In this document: one piece after another, positions 1 through 12,700 of the stretch
Layout of the letters: each line of letters starts with the position of its first letter
Position numbering within the stretch: the first letter of the stretch is position 1
From: Branchiostoma floridae
Lineage: Eukaryota; Chordata; Leptocardii; Amphioxiformes; Branchiostomatidae
Reading direction: 5' to 3'
NCBI RefSeq assembly: GCF_000003815.2
Contig: NC_049989.1
Location: forward strand, 12,105,397 to 12,169,396
DNA: 64,000 nt
Position numbers and translations under genes: made by a program
The notes under the pieces: generated by a model
Seen by the model: only the letters and a program-made list of their open reading frames with translations
Told to the model about the DNA's origin: nothing
Databases searched by the model: none

Positions 1-2
1 GG

Positions 3-254
3 TACATACAACACTGCCGGGCTACAGCAAGTGGATACTCTTCTGCCATCTACCACCACACTCAGCTACACCAAGGACATTCCTTCAGACTGGATACAAC
101 AGACATTCTTGACCGCGAACCACGGTGGTACGAACGAGGTGTCAAGGAGGCCATCTACGAGCGAATCTACAACCCCACCTTACACCGGAAGGGAGGACTC
201 CGCGTAGAACTTTCCAGTACATGGGACCCCGCCTTGCAACACAAAGGACAATAG
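3..254 (+). mobile_element. Penelope-like retroelement, C-terminal ORF fragment
   Basis: An open frame enters from the left edge and stops at TAG 252-254. It encodes the tail of a retroelement protein: an H-x5-GH segment (LHQGHSF), then ILDREPRWYERGVKEAIYER and NPTLHRKGG. This order (H...GH, DRE..W..R..KEA.Y.R, N..L.R.GG) is what I know from the end of Penelope-like element proteins, in and after the GIY-YIG endonuclease. The upstream part lies outside the window. A typical element tail follows at about 410-480 (GATGTCACTCGAAACGTCCGG, split here by phase only). This is element sequence, not a host gene. The class assignment is from memory of the family and is moderately sure. Confidence 0.6.
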
Positions 255-1736
255 TTTTTCCTATGGTGTTGTCTGACCATAGGAAGTATGCTAACTTGAT
301 TTGCATTTGTGTAACCTTTTGCATACGTTCCTAACGATTTAGTGGTTAAACCAGTTTTTTTAGTTAGCTGTACTGGTATTGAATTGTTCTGACTAGTTCA
401 TTCTTTCAAAGCTGAAGAAGAGTGATGGATGTCACTCGAAACGTCCGGAAATAAATATCCGTTTTTATCCAGTTGTAGAGATTGAATTGTATTTGAATAT
501 TGCTTACCTGGATGTCTAACCTTCATAAACGTAACTTGATATAATAAAATATCAATGATAACAGATTCAGGCAGTGGATCAACTTAAAATCAAAGTGAGT
601 TTTCAAATGCTACGCAAACCATACACTAAGAAATAGTTGTTGTTTATGTTTATGTTTATCCGCCCTAATATTTTATTGTGTGTCATTAATTGTGCCACTA
701 ATAGCACCAGCACCTAGCTGTTTCCACGGAATGGTCCAAACAAGCTTCTGGTGTGCCAACTGCGCCTGCGCTGCTGTTTGAAAAATCTAATGTCTTATAA
801 CTGTTCACTTTTAATCTAATACAGTTCCTAAGAATACGGCAATATACGGCAATCGTTGCGCTACCCCATAGAAACTGATGTGGTGCCTCGATTTACTTCT
901 GTGACGGCCTCTGCTGTGTCTACTCCGGAAAAAAGAAGGGTAAGAAAAAAGAGCCATGCAGTTGGATGAAACGTCTTTGGGGACGGTTATCTTGTCGATA
1001 GTCTACTGTAATACTAATTGGCCGTATTTTCCTGTAAGGCCGTATTGGTTCAATTATACAAATGGCCACCTCGGGCAACCCCAAAAACTAACTGATGAGA
1101 GGGTGCAAAAAGTTTAGCAAAGCTTATTATCCCTTAGAATTTGTAACTACCTAGATTTTTTTCATCAAAAACGTTTAAATCATTGTTTTAAATCTATTTA
1201 CATTGTCTTTTGCGACTGTTTGTTGCAAAAAATGTATGTTTGAAATTCAAGGTGGTGGATATAAGATGGTGGAGCCCAACTGGTATCTAAGATATGCATG
1301 GTATCATTGACGTCATTGATGTTGCTATAGGCAACACATGTCGTAACAAGCATTATCATTCTGTTATTTTCAAGATTTGGCAAAATAATTGCCTTCTGAC
1401 TTAAGTATTCCTCGACATAACTGTATCCATCTTCTGATTTTTTCTGCAAGTTTCTCCATGCATTTGACATTTTTTCAATTGATTTATAGTTTTTTTGAAT
1501 TGGCATGCGCGTTTATGTCATCCGTATACTCGAATTAACATGGCAAGAATTTGAAATAGAATGGAACTATTGGCAGGTTGTTCCTTTTGATGAAACTTTT
1601 TGGCCCCTTTCACAGGATGTTCTTTTGGAAGGGTTTGTACAAACTACTCATGATCCTGTCAATCCCAAACCTAACCCTGAGAATAATTCCATAAAACGGC
1701 GTAAGAACAATTTTTGTTTCCACACATGAGATGTTC
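255..1736. other. Non-genic flank with retroelement tail
   Basis: The first ~280 bases are the 3' tail of the Penelope-like fragment. The rest is AT-rich with stops in all frames. Short open frames near 1198-1506 and 1505-1729 have no recognisable domain or splice context, and I regard them as chance. Confidence 0.5.
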
Positions 1737-1893
1737 CATCCATAATCCATCCATCCATCCATCCATCCATCCAACCATCCGTCCATCCATCCATCCATCC
1801 ATCCATCCATCCGTCCGTCCGTCCGTCCATCCATCCATCCATCCATCCATCCATCCATCCATCCATCCATCCATCCATCCATCCATCCATCCA
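1737..1893. repeat. (ATCC)n microsatellite
   Basis: Tandem ATCC tetranucleotides with a few GTCC variants, abutting the left edge of the 82-bp satellite. The long Met-Asp-Gly-Trp open frames on the minus strand are translations of this repeat. Confidence 0.97.
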
Positions 1894-1904
1894 TGGATTT
1901 AGGG

Positions 1905-3972
1905 AAGAATAATTCTTACACTTTGTAGATGTGACTGTAATTTTGACTTATTTTTCAATTGCGTTATTTCATAAAACGGTTTCGAGAAGGATAATTCTTA
2001 CACTTTGTAGATGTGAGTGTAATTTTCACTTATTTTCCAATCGCGTTATTTCATAATAGGGTTTACAGAAGGATAATTCTTACACTTTGTAGATGTGACT
2101 GTAATTTCGACTTATTTTTCAATTGCGTTATTTCATGATAGGGTTTAGGGAAGGAAAATTCTTACACTTTGTAGATGTGACTGTAATTTTGACTTTAGTT
2201 GACTTTAGTTTCAATTGCGTTATTTCATAATAGGGTTAAGGGAAGGAAAATTCTTACACTTTGTAGATGTGACTGTAATTTTCACTTATTTTCAATTACG
2301 TTATTTCATAATAGGGTTTTCGGAAGGATAATTCTTACACTTTGTAGATGTGGCTGTAATTTTCACTTTAATTTCAATCGCGTTATTTCATAATATGGTT
2401 AACGGGAGGATAATATTTACACTTTGTAGATTTAACTGTAACTTTGACTTATTTTCAATCACGTTATTTCATTATAGGGTTTAGAGAAGGATAATTCTAA
2501 CACTTTGTAGATGTGATTGTTATTTTGATTTATTTTTCAATTGCGTTATTTCATAATCGGGTTTTGAGAAGGATAATTCTTACACTTTGTAGATGTGACT
2601 GTAATTTTGACTTATTTTTCAATTGCGTTATTTCATAATCGAGTTTTGAGAAGGATAATTCTTACACTTTGTAGATGTGACTGTAATTTTCACTTATTTT
2701 CAATTGCGTTATTTCATAATAGGGTTAAGGGAAGGATAATTTTAACACTTTGTAGATGTTACTGTAATTTTAACTTATTTTTCAATTGCGTTATTTCATA
2801 AGAGGGTTTTCGGAAGGATAATTCTTACTCTTTGTAGATGTGACTGTAATTTCGACTTATTTTTCAATTGCGTTATTTCATGATAGGGTTAAGGGAAGGA
2901 AAATTCTTACACTTTGTAGATGTGACTGTAATTTTGACTTTAGTTGACTTTAGTTTCAATTGCGTTATTTCATAATAGGGTTAAGGGAAGGAAAATTCTT
3001 ACACTTTGTAGATGTGACTGTAATTTTCACTTATTTTCAATTACGTTATTTCATAATAGGGTTTTCGGAAGGATAATTCTTACACTTTGTAGATGTGACT
3101 GTAATTTTGACTTTAGTTGACTTTAGTTTCAATTGCGTTATTTCATAATAGGGTTAAGGGAAGGAAAATTCTTACACTTTGTAGATGTGACTGTAAGTTT
3201 CACTTATTTTCAATTACGTTATTTCATAATAGGGTTTTCGGAAGGATAATTCTTACTCTTCGTAGATGTGACTGTAATTTTGACTTATTTTTCAATTGCG
3301 TTTTTTCATAATAGGGTTAAGGGAAGGAAAATTCTTACACTTTGTAGATGTGACTGTAATTTTGACTTTAGTTTCAATTGGGTTATTTCATAATAGGGTA
3401 TTGAGAATGACAAGTCTTACACTTTGTAGATGTGGCTGTAATTTTGACTTTATCTTTCAATCGATGAAGAATTACGTTATTTCATAATAGGGATTAGTGA
3501 AGGATAATTTTTACACTTTGTAGATGTGGCTGTAATTTTGACTTTAATTTTAATTGCGATATTTCATAATAGGGTTTTGAGAAGGACATTTTGTACACTT
3601 TGTAGATGCGACTGTAATTTTGACTTTAATTTTAATTGCGTTATTTCACAACAGGGTTTTGAGAAGGGTAATTGTTACACTTTGTAGATGTGACTGTAAT
3701 TTTGGCTTTTATTTTAATTGCGTATTTCATAATTGGGATTTGAGCTTAATTTCAATTACTTTATTTTATAATGGGGATTTGAGAAGGTCGATTCTTACAC
3801 TTTGTAGATGTGGCTGTAATTTTGGCTTTATTTTTCAATCGATGTTGAATTACGTTATTTCATAATAGGGATAAGTGAAGGATAATTCTTACCCTATTTA
3901 GATGTGGCTAATTTTGACTTATTTTTCAATTGCATTATTTCATAAAAGGGTTTTGAGAAAGACAATTTTTAC
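1905..3972. repeat. 82-bp satellite array, left block
   Basis: About 25 head-to-tail units with a period of 81-83 bp (AATTCTTACAC starts at 1911, 1993, 2074 and 2157). Each unit contains AATTCTTACACTTTGTAGAT, then GTGACTGTAATTTTGACTT, then CAATTGCGTTATTTCATAAT. Some units carry a short internal TTGACTTTAG duplication. The array contains no start or splice structure; open frames in it are repeat translations. Confidence 0.95.
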
Positions 3973-3982
3973 ACTATATATT

Positions 3983-4162
3983 CATCCATGTTAATCCATA
4001 CATCCATTCATCTATCCACGATCCATCCATCCATCCATCCATCCATCCATCCATCCATCCATCCATCCATCCATCCATCCATCCATCCATCCATCCATCC
4101 ATCCATCCATCCCTCCATCTATCCATCCATCCCTCCATCTATCCATCTATCCATCCATCCAT
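3983..4162. repeat. (ATCC)n microsatellite
   Basis: A second ATCC tetranucleotide run inside the satellite block. A few bases of satellite (TTCATAATAGGGATTTAAGC) resume after it. Microsatellites of the same motif thus flank the left satellite block on both sides. Confidence 0.95.
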
Positions 4163-4202
4163 TTCATAATAGGGATTTAAGCTTAATTTCAATTGCTTTA
4201 TT

Positions 4203-6287
4203 ACCTCCATGAAATGTCATGGAATGGAGGTTATATTTTCTGTTATGTGTCCACGATGGTCAAATTTGGCCCCAAAGTTTCCATTCGAACGTAGGGTTTC
4301 GGGTTACCGGGGCTCCCCGCGCGCGGTCCGGGGAACCTGACAGTAACTGGAACATCTTCCAACAGATCATGATAGTTAGAAAAGCAACCCCTCGCATGTG
4401 CCACGTCGATATTAAATGAAAACTGGAAGTGTGTATATGCCAAATCTTACCATATACGTGTGCTGCGCAGTTTTGTCGCAATGTTTTCTAAAATGTGCCT
4501 AACTGGTTGATTTAGAAAGGGTGTTTGGTGGACAAAAAAAAAACAAATACCATATTTAGATTGGTCCTAAATTTTACTGAAAATCCAAATCTTTTATATC
4601 ATATATGTAACAATATTAAGATCAAACTTTCTGTCTTAGGAATTTTTCAAATTCTACTTAAAACTGTTTTTACAGCCAAGATAAGGTCGAAAAATCGTCA
4701 TTTTTTCAAATTTTCACACTCAAAAACTAGTAACTTAAAATTGCCTCCATGTTTCAAAAATCCCTAAGACACAAAGTTGGAGATATTAGTTGTCGACAAT
4801 ATAAGTCCTGAAAGAGTTGATTTGCACGCGTTTTGTAAGCGATTTAAATACCATGTTTGGTCCGATGTCGAGTCGCACTGATAGGGACATGGAGTAATTG
4901 ATACCGCCGTAAACAAGTGTTGTAATATTCAAGGCCACCGATAATGACGCCAGCAGCTCTGTTACATGTCACATGTTCCAAACTTAGCGGCAGCAAAACT
5001 AAGCTGGCCAAATAACGGTTTATATTTGTGAAAATGTTTGTTTTTCTGTTGACGCACGGCACCCGGGAAAATGAGGGCGTTTTCTGCGTGTTTGCTGTAA
5101 CAACCTGGGGATGTCCGCGAGTGAGCTCCAATAGAACGTCCGTTCTGTTCGATCACGTCAGCGTTCTGTTCGATTACGTCAGATGGAACATGATTCGTGT
5201 TCTAAATCCCCACATAGAAGTCTGGAAATTTTGGGGCCAAATTTTACCATCGTGGTCTCTGTCTGTGTAGATGATTACTCAAGAACGGCTGGATGGATTG
5301 GTTTCATACTTGTTGTGTTGGTGGGGTGTGATGAAAGCTCGAATCGATGAGATTTTGGGAGCCGTATCTGTCGTTATAATCGATGTAATAATATCAGAAA
5401 TCACCCCTATATTTGAGATATATTGGTACAGGCATCGTGCTTTATGTGTTTGTTAATGGGCTTAGCTCCAAGCAGATGGTGAGGTGACAGCTGTTTGGGG
5501 AACCCCGAGTTTTATTAATATGATAATTAGTTTTATTTATGTCTGCTTAGGATATCATGGAGATGTGGTACATTTAACGATAATGCTCAACAGGTATGGA
5601 TGTCTCACATACTGTACTGCTGATTTGAGTGACATGGTGATTAAAATGCCATTAGGTCCTCTCATCTGGGTTGGGTGTCAGAAGTTTTATGGGCGATACA
5701 GATGTTCTGATTTTGTTACGATAAGGGACAGTTGTTAGTTGTCTCTTTCGTAGCCAATGGTACTTGTTTTTTAGCAGACGGGGTTGGCGCCAAGTATTCA
5801 TCTTACAGTTGGTGTAGGGCTGTCAGAGGAAAGTGTGCATCTCGTTTTTGTACCGTGTGAACAGCTGATGTTATGACTGTCAGACATATTGGTGGAAAAT
5901 CAAATCACCATCTGACTAAAGTTGGCCACATCCCTTCTTCTTTCTGAGTTTCCCAACTTCCTCCCACCACACAGCTCTGAGGCACATAGTCGAACCTCAA
6001 TAATGCTGACAACCTTAGACATTTTAAATGCCAAACATCAAGCTTAAGGAACACCACGCTACCATATGCCGTCGACCTCTTAAACGCACATTACACAATT
6101 AAGTGTCACATTTTGATAATTACTAATCAGATGGACATCCTCTGTGTCATTAAATAAATACACCACTACTTTCCCATAACATTTATATTATATAACCATT
6201 ACTATCAAATACAACCGACTATAAACATACATACCATCCACAAAAAAGCAATAAATATTTCATGGAGGTATGAGGTCCCCGAACTCT
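4203..6287. mobile_element. Non-autonomous Helentron-like element
   Basis: The ~2.1-kb insert splits a satellite unit: AATTGCTTTATT lies on its left and TTATAATAGGG on its right. It starts with ACCTCCATGAAAT, and the exact inverse ATTTCATGGAGGT lies near but not at its right end, followed by about 20 more bases ending in CCGAACTCTAG. Asymmetric (terminal/subterminal) inverted repeats, a short GAG...CTC stem near the 3' end and insertion between T residues fit Helentron-type non-autonomous elements. No helicase or replication-initiator frame is present. A simple MITE is the alternative, but the right tail beyond the inverted repeat argues against it. Confidence 0.5.
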
Positions 6288-6289
6288 AG

Positions 6290-6762
6290 TTTTATAATAG
6301 GGATTTGAGAAGGACGATTCTTACACTTTGTACATGTCACTGTAATTTTGACTTATTTTTCAATTGCGTTATTTCATAATAGGGTTTTGAGGAGAACAAT
6401 TCTTACACTTTGTAGATGTGACTGTAATTTTGACTTTATTTTTCAATTGCGTTATTTCATGATAGGGTTTTGAGAAGGACAATTCTTACACTTTGTAGAT
6501 GTGGCTGTAATTTTGAATTTTTTTCAATTGCGTTATTTCATGATAGGGTTTTGAGAAGGACAATTCTTACACTTTGTACATGTGACTGTAATTTTGACTT
6601 ATTTTTCAATTGCCTTATTTCATAATAGGGTTTTGAGAAGGACAATTCTTACACTTTGTAGATGTGACTGTAATTTTGAATTTTTTTCAATTGCGTTATT
6701 TCATAATAGGGTTTTGAGAAGGACAATTCTTGCACTTTGTAGATGTGGCTGTAATTTTGAAA
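6290..6762. repeat. 82-bp satellite array, right block
   Basis: Six further units of the same satellite as at 1905-3972, more uniform than the left block. The two blocks are one array interrupted by the element between them. Confidence 0.93.
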
Positions 6763-8615
6763 CTTGAACTTGAGTAAAATGATGATGATAAGAATAAAAT
6801 CCGTAAAGCTAACATAACAAAAATATGAAGTATGCGCTTTGGTATCATGTTTTACATTTTTCGTGGAGAGATTCAATGGATTTCAATGAAAATCATTCTT
6901 CTCTAGACGAAGGATTTGAGGCCTTGGATGTCGTATAATATCTTGATTTAAAGTTGTAATATGTTTATGACAACACCATCAAACTTGGTAGCTTTTCAAA
7001 GAATAATTTGCCACCAAATAATGATATAAGTGCATCATTTTTGTGTTAACATGGCAATAGGCTTCTGATAGAAAGCATAATCAACACAATACACTTATTC
7101 GTCGATGAAGGTTAGTATAGATACGTCAAATAACAATTACCCAAGCAGCTGGATATGATTTTGGGAACGACCAGCCGTTTCAGATAACATCCACTACCTT
7201 TCGTCAGTGACACTGAGAATATCTAAATTTATAAGGAGAGCATGTATGAAGAAGTCAGGGTATGAAACCTACTCTACAACAAGAATATCCTCAGTGTCAC
7301 TGACGTGATGTAGTTGATACAACCTGAAACCTCTGACCGTTTCCAAAATCACATTTAGTATCTTGAGTAATTGTTATTTTGATACACTTATTTAGGTTTA
7401 AACAATGAAACTTTTGTAGAGCAGTCAGAGTATTTCATCCTTGGTCAACTTCCAAGGATCGTAGATTGACAACAGTTATCCTACTGACGGTGCTACAAAA
7501 CATTATACTTCTTGGTAGATGCTCTCTTCTCTCCTTTACTACGATTTCTTAAGATGATGTGCTTCACACAATATTTCAGTATCCAGACTGAATATCCTTC
7601 ATATTCATAAACCACATAATTTAACTGTCTTTACTTTTGTTCTACTTAAAATACTATAGGGAGAAGAAGTACGAATTTGCACTCTCAGTCTAAAACTAAG
7701 ACCATTAATGTGATGTTTAATAGTGTTTATGTTTTCCGCATTTATGTATAAATGTCTCTTTGTTGGTTTCATTTTTTTCTTATGTGATGACAGTGCCGAT
7801 ATAAGATCATCTTACATCAACAATATAGTTTGTAATTCAATGTAACTTGTATGTTGTTGAATCCACACTGTAAGTTAATTTGAACTATATTGCCGGTTAC
7901 GGTCCGAGATGGCGGATATAAGCTGGTCACTTTACTGTTATAACGTTTTTATTCTAGTGACGTAACATTAATTATCGGATGCTACTCACTATGGAGATGC
8001 TCATTAGAGATGCTAATCAAGGGTTAATCACCCGTCTCAGGGTGTATATGATGTCATTATGCCCCATAAGTTGCTCTTACCACCGAATAAATCTACAGTG
8101 TGAGCGAAGCGCACCGAGGAACCTGTTGGTCATTAATGTTACTTTAACAAAGCCTACCCAAACTGACCCAATTTTATATACCTGCGGAGCAAATAGATCC
8201 TTTAATATAGTAACTATTTATGTAAACACATGCCCGATTGTTGAGAAATATAGTTAATATTTTACGATTGTCCCTTTGGTACATAAAAAAATTATATATA
8301 CATTTCATTTAGAATCAAATGTTTCGTAATACTGCAATTTTGGCATGTCAAACCTTTTTTTAAAAATATTTCCCTCCTACTTGGCAATGTGTATCCCTTT
8401 TCCTGATTGATAAGCATAATTTTCTTCTGATTGGTCATCTTGCAATATACGGAATATGGACGGTCCTACCAACTGTTTGATTTTCGAGACTTCTGTTTTC
8501 ATTTATTTCCATTAAATCTATGTTATATCAAAGTGGTTTTAATTCGTTTGTCATTTGTTTACGTTAAATATTACAAACGTTAAAAAATATTCCTCCTGCT
8601 AAATATATATCAATA
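6763..8615. other. Non-genic region with a foldback
   Basis: No exon-like frame was recognised. An imperfect inverted repeat with arms of about 65 bp lies at ~7145-7210 and ~7285-7355, both containing CAGTGTCACTGAC or its inverse. It probably comes from retroelement ends. The rest is AT-rich single-copy-looking DNA. Confidence 0.5.
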
Positions 8616-8715
8616 NNNNNNNNNNNNNNNNNNNNNNNNNNNNNNNNNNNNNNNNNNNNNNNNNNNNNNNNNNNNNNNNNNNNNNNNNNNNNNNNNNNNN
8701 NNNNNNNNNNNNNNN
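8616..8715. other. Assembly gap (100 N)
   Basis: One hundred N, a conventional placeholder length, so the true size is unknown. Poly-C follows at 8716. Confidence 0.99.
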
Positions 8716-9717
8716 CCCCCCCCCCCCCAGCAAAATCCTGGCTACGGGCATGCGGTTTGGGGGCCCTAGCTGCGTCATAATCAATGAGAACAGATGAAAT
8801 AGTAAATCCGATTAAGGCGCAAATATTTCACGAAGGTGTGAGATCTCCGAACTCTTGTTCTTGTACACTTTATTCACAAAATGTAAAAAATGTGTGGACA
8901 TCAATAATACTATTACATTAAACCACTTTTGCAATCCCTTGCTTGAACACGGAACTCCAATTAACTTTTGAACTATTTAAAAGGCTTGGAAACAAATCTG
9001 CATTTCTACATATTTCTTTATTACAAATTTTAAACCTAGTTTTCTTACGCACCCGGCTCACCCCAACTTTGCGGTTTCGTTTTTGCCCCCGCCCTAAACC
9101 CTGGCTAGGGAGAGACGAACCTGGAGGCAAGTCTCTATCTTCATGTCTACCTTGTCCCCCCAACGACCTGGAGGTCAAGGGACTAGGTAGGTAGGTAGGT
9201 AAACCTGTTTTGCCCTCGTCGTTGCTCTTTGCCCCCGTTGTAAATCTGCTTGGTCCCGTCCTTCTGTTTTGGCCCCCATACCGCCTATAGCCGGCACCAC
9301 TCATAGATGTCCTCAACATACAAACCCCTCAAACAAACAAATAAAAATACTGATACGCATGCAACAAAGACCTCTCGAACCCCTTTTTACCCGGTCCGAT
9401 ACAAAATATAATTATATACAATAGTTACCACACATTTGATTATAAGTGTACTAATGTTACAGCAGCCGTTTGTATACGGCCGCCGCAATGCACTAACGTT
9501 AATTTCCTGTGAGCAGAAAAAAAGCTTATTTGATTTTCACTGTTCCTTTGATCACATTCACTAAATTGTGTGCGTGTTTGTGTGTGTGTGCGTGAGTTTT
9601 TTGTTGTTGTGTATTTGACCTGCATAACTTCAGACTGGATCGATTGTATTGACATTTGGCGAAGGTATGGGGTTGTGGAACTCTAGTTTCTACGGTTATG
9701 GCTATTCCCCATTGGAA
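8716..9717. other. Element-derived flank with uncharacterised ORF
   Basis: Two segments, ~8829-8868 and ~9656-9690, resemble the right end of the Helentron-like element at 6260-6287 (TTTCACGAAGGTGTGAG...CCGAACTCT and GGCGAAGGTATGG...GGAACTCTAG). Between them lies a 133-codon minus-strand frame (8918-9319), rich in Arg, Lys, Gly and Ser, with no recognised domain. Given its surroundings I treat it as element-derived rather than a host gene. Confidence 0.35.
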
Positions 9718-12700
9718 CTATTCCCACTCGAATTCGCATGTGTTCTCGTCCCCAGAGTCGGTTGCTAGCTTTGGTATTTCCATGCCGTGATTGGTCAGTG
9801 CCTCCTGCAGGAGTGCATTTTCCTTCAGGAGGCGATCTCGTTCCCTCTTCACCAGCTCATGCTCGTGCTCGAGTTTGTTCACTTTGTGTTCCCACTCTTC
9901 TTCTACTGAGATGATGATACCTGAGGGGACACAAATAAACAAGATTTGCATGTTGTTTACATTGTAGTTTGTAGACATTGCTAAATATTCAAATAGACTT
10001 GGGTCTATCCAAGACAGTTTGATTCAAAGTTGTATTGAACCTCCTTTGTCTGCCTATGACCCAAGTATATTATCCATAGTTTGTCATTTTCGGTAAATAT
10101 CAGGTTGTATACATATAAAGTGCCTCCATTCTGGACTTCTTAAAAAGAGACATGTATACGTAGTCGCGACTGTTTCGTTTTATAAACGGTGGGAGTTGTA
10201 AAGGTCCTTGTTGCTTTTGCCAATTAACTTGCTCGCTCTCTCACCCACCCACTCACTCACTCACTCACTCACTCACTCACTCACTCACTCACCCACCCAC
10301 CCACTCACTCACTCACTCACTCACTCACNNNNNNNNNNNNNNNNNNNNNNNNNNNNNNNNNNNNNNNNNNNNNNNNNNNNNNNNNNNNNNNNNNNNNNNN
10401 NNNNNNNNNNNNNNNNNNNNNNNNNNNNNNNNNNNNNNNNNNNNNNNNNNNNNNNNNNNNNNNNNNNNNNNNNNNNNNNNNNNNNNNNNNNNNNNNNNNN
10501 NNNNNNNNNNNNNNNNNNNNNNNCTAATCTTTACGTCATTATCATCAACTTTATCATTGTCATCTTTATCCATATCATCTTTATCAATATCATCTTTATC
10601 AACATCATCATCGTCGTTATCATTACTATATTTATCATCATCATCATCACCCTGATGCTATTCCAACATCCAAACCGATGAAAATACATCTTTAACACTC
10701 AAAACCGGGGAAACTGCAAATTTCATACCTTTTATCCGACATGGGACCTATTTTCACTTCAAATTTCACAACAGTTAGCAGGTGGGTAGCAATGAACTAA
10801 AATCATTACAAAGTGGGTAGAAAATAAAAACGAATAAAAATTTCGAGAATCAAGAAAGCAGACACGTACACAAGATGAGGATACTGACGACGTGAAGAAC
10901 TTCTATGAAGACATGATGGCATTCCTCGTGTCCACCCGTCCCGTGATCCCCTGCGCCGATCACGTGATGGTCAGGTGCACCTGTCGTCACCAGCCCTGTA
11001 AATCATACCGTTACAAACTTTGAAAAATCGCACACACTTACACTTAATACAAAACAGTTGCAATCAACGATACCTCATATGAGCATGTAAGAATTTACTA
11101 TGATAATACAAAAGGTTCTATCTGGCATAAATGGATTGGGTTAGTTCTATTTCTTTCAATTCGAATCTACTGTTTAATTCGTGTGAATGTTGCATGTACG
11201 TTATTGGTTATCATCTCATGCTATGTGTGGAGGAATTATGATACAGTGCTACAACATTCCTTAGGCCACGGAAGTAAACTCCTCTGCAGACTTCAAATTC
11301 AATGAGAGAGGGTGAACATAACAAGATGGGTTAAGAAACAATATGGTTAGACTTTCAAAACAGACACCATAAAGTTGTAACAAGAAGAAAAGCGACAAAA
11401 CATGGTATCACAGCTAATAAGTACATTTTGCATTTTACTCTTGTATTTTGCATCAAAGTGACACGTGTGCAGTAGACTGGTATTGCTTTCACTTCTACAA
11501 CTACGGTCATGCCTACATGCACCTCACTAGTGTCACTTCTAGAAGTACAATCAAGGCTAACCCACGATGTATTTTATCATTTTGGTACTTTGTCGTAATG
11601 TTCTACATCTCGGAAGGCAGGAAATCTTGTCCTTTTTTTCAAAAGCGAAAATTAATGAGCGCACTGATATAATTTACTTGCTGTGATATTACCTGTATAC
11701 AGAGTAGTAACATTTAGAACTCCCGCGTGCCCTTTAGAGTGAGTAGGCGGGTACGAGTGGTTGAGGTGGCCCGTCCCATTGTGTGCCGCCCGGGCGGGGG
11801 GAACACAGACGTTGGGCGGGTCCGGGCACAGCTTGATGACGCGCACGTCAATCAGAAGCTCCAGGATGACGATGAGCGTGTCCAGCAAGATCAGCACCAC
11901 AACGGTGATGTGCACAGACTAGCGGAACAAGCAAGTACTGCATTCAATTTCGTTGCATACGACACAAAGGAGTTTTCAAACCTCTTTTATTTAACACAAA
12001 GTCGTTGGAGTAAATTCTCGTTTATAATGCAAGCTGAGTTCTTATTCGTATGCTTCATATCCGTTTCTGTCCCTAAATTGCATTTTTCATAAGTATAAAA
12101 TTGATACCAGCAAACACAAAAGAATATAAGACAATGTCACACGGTAAACCACTTGTGATGGGTGCCATATACTTCTAACGCAATTTTCAAAAGCTGCGAA
12201 CACCCATGCGGCCCGGACATTTAAATAGGAATAGTCGTTTGATTAATACAACCCCCATGGGTGTATTCAAGTGGCTTACACTATTTAAGCAATTGCGTAG
12301 TTTTTTGTAATTACAGTAATAAAGCAATTACGTTATTGCTGTGTGTCGTATACCAGCAGTTAACGTTACAATTATACATGAAATACCACATAAAAACTAT
12401 TGTTGCATGCAAATTTTAATTGTTAATTCACCTGCCGCTCCAGGATATGTTTCAACTTGTGTCTGCAATCATGTTTGTCATGGTGATGATCATGCGATTC
12501 TAGGAGAAAGAAAAAGTAGGCAGAAAAATGTTTCAGTTATTGTCATAATCATTATCATGTTGGTAATATCATGTTGAGATAACCATAGATACAATAACCA
12601 CGTGCACCATGCCGTGGCAAATGTAACATCAACTCAATCATAATTCCACCGGGTGCCATAATACCGCCACATGAGAAAAAAAAAATACATGAATTCAAAG

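Noticed and set aside
1610-1894. Met-Asp-Gly-Trp repeat proteins
   Set aside because: All are frames of the ATCC microsatellite.
2199-3865. Repeated short frames with LCRCDCNF and ALFHNRV strings
   Set aside because: Each is one satellite unit translated. Variable units break the frame, so there is no coding signal.
8918-9319. 133-codon minus-strand frame as a gene
   Set aside because: No domain, low-complexity basic composition, and it lies between transposon ends; listed only as an uncharacterised frame in a flank.
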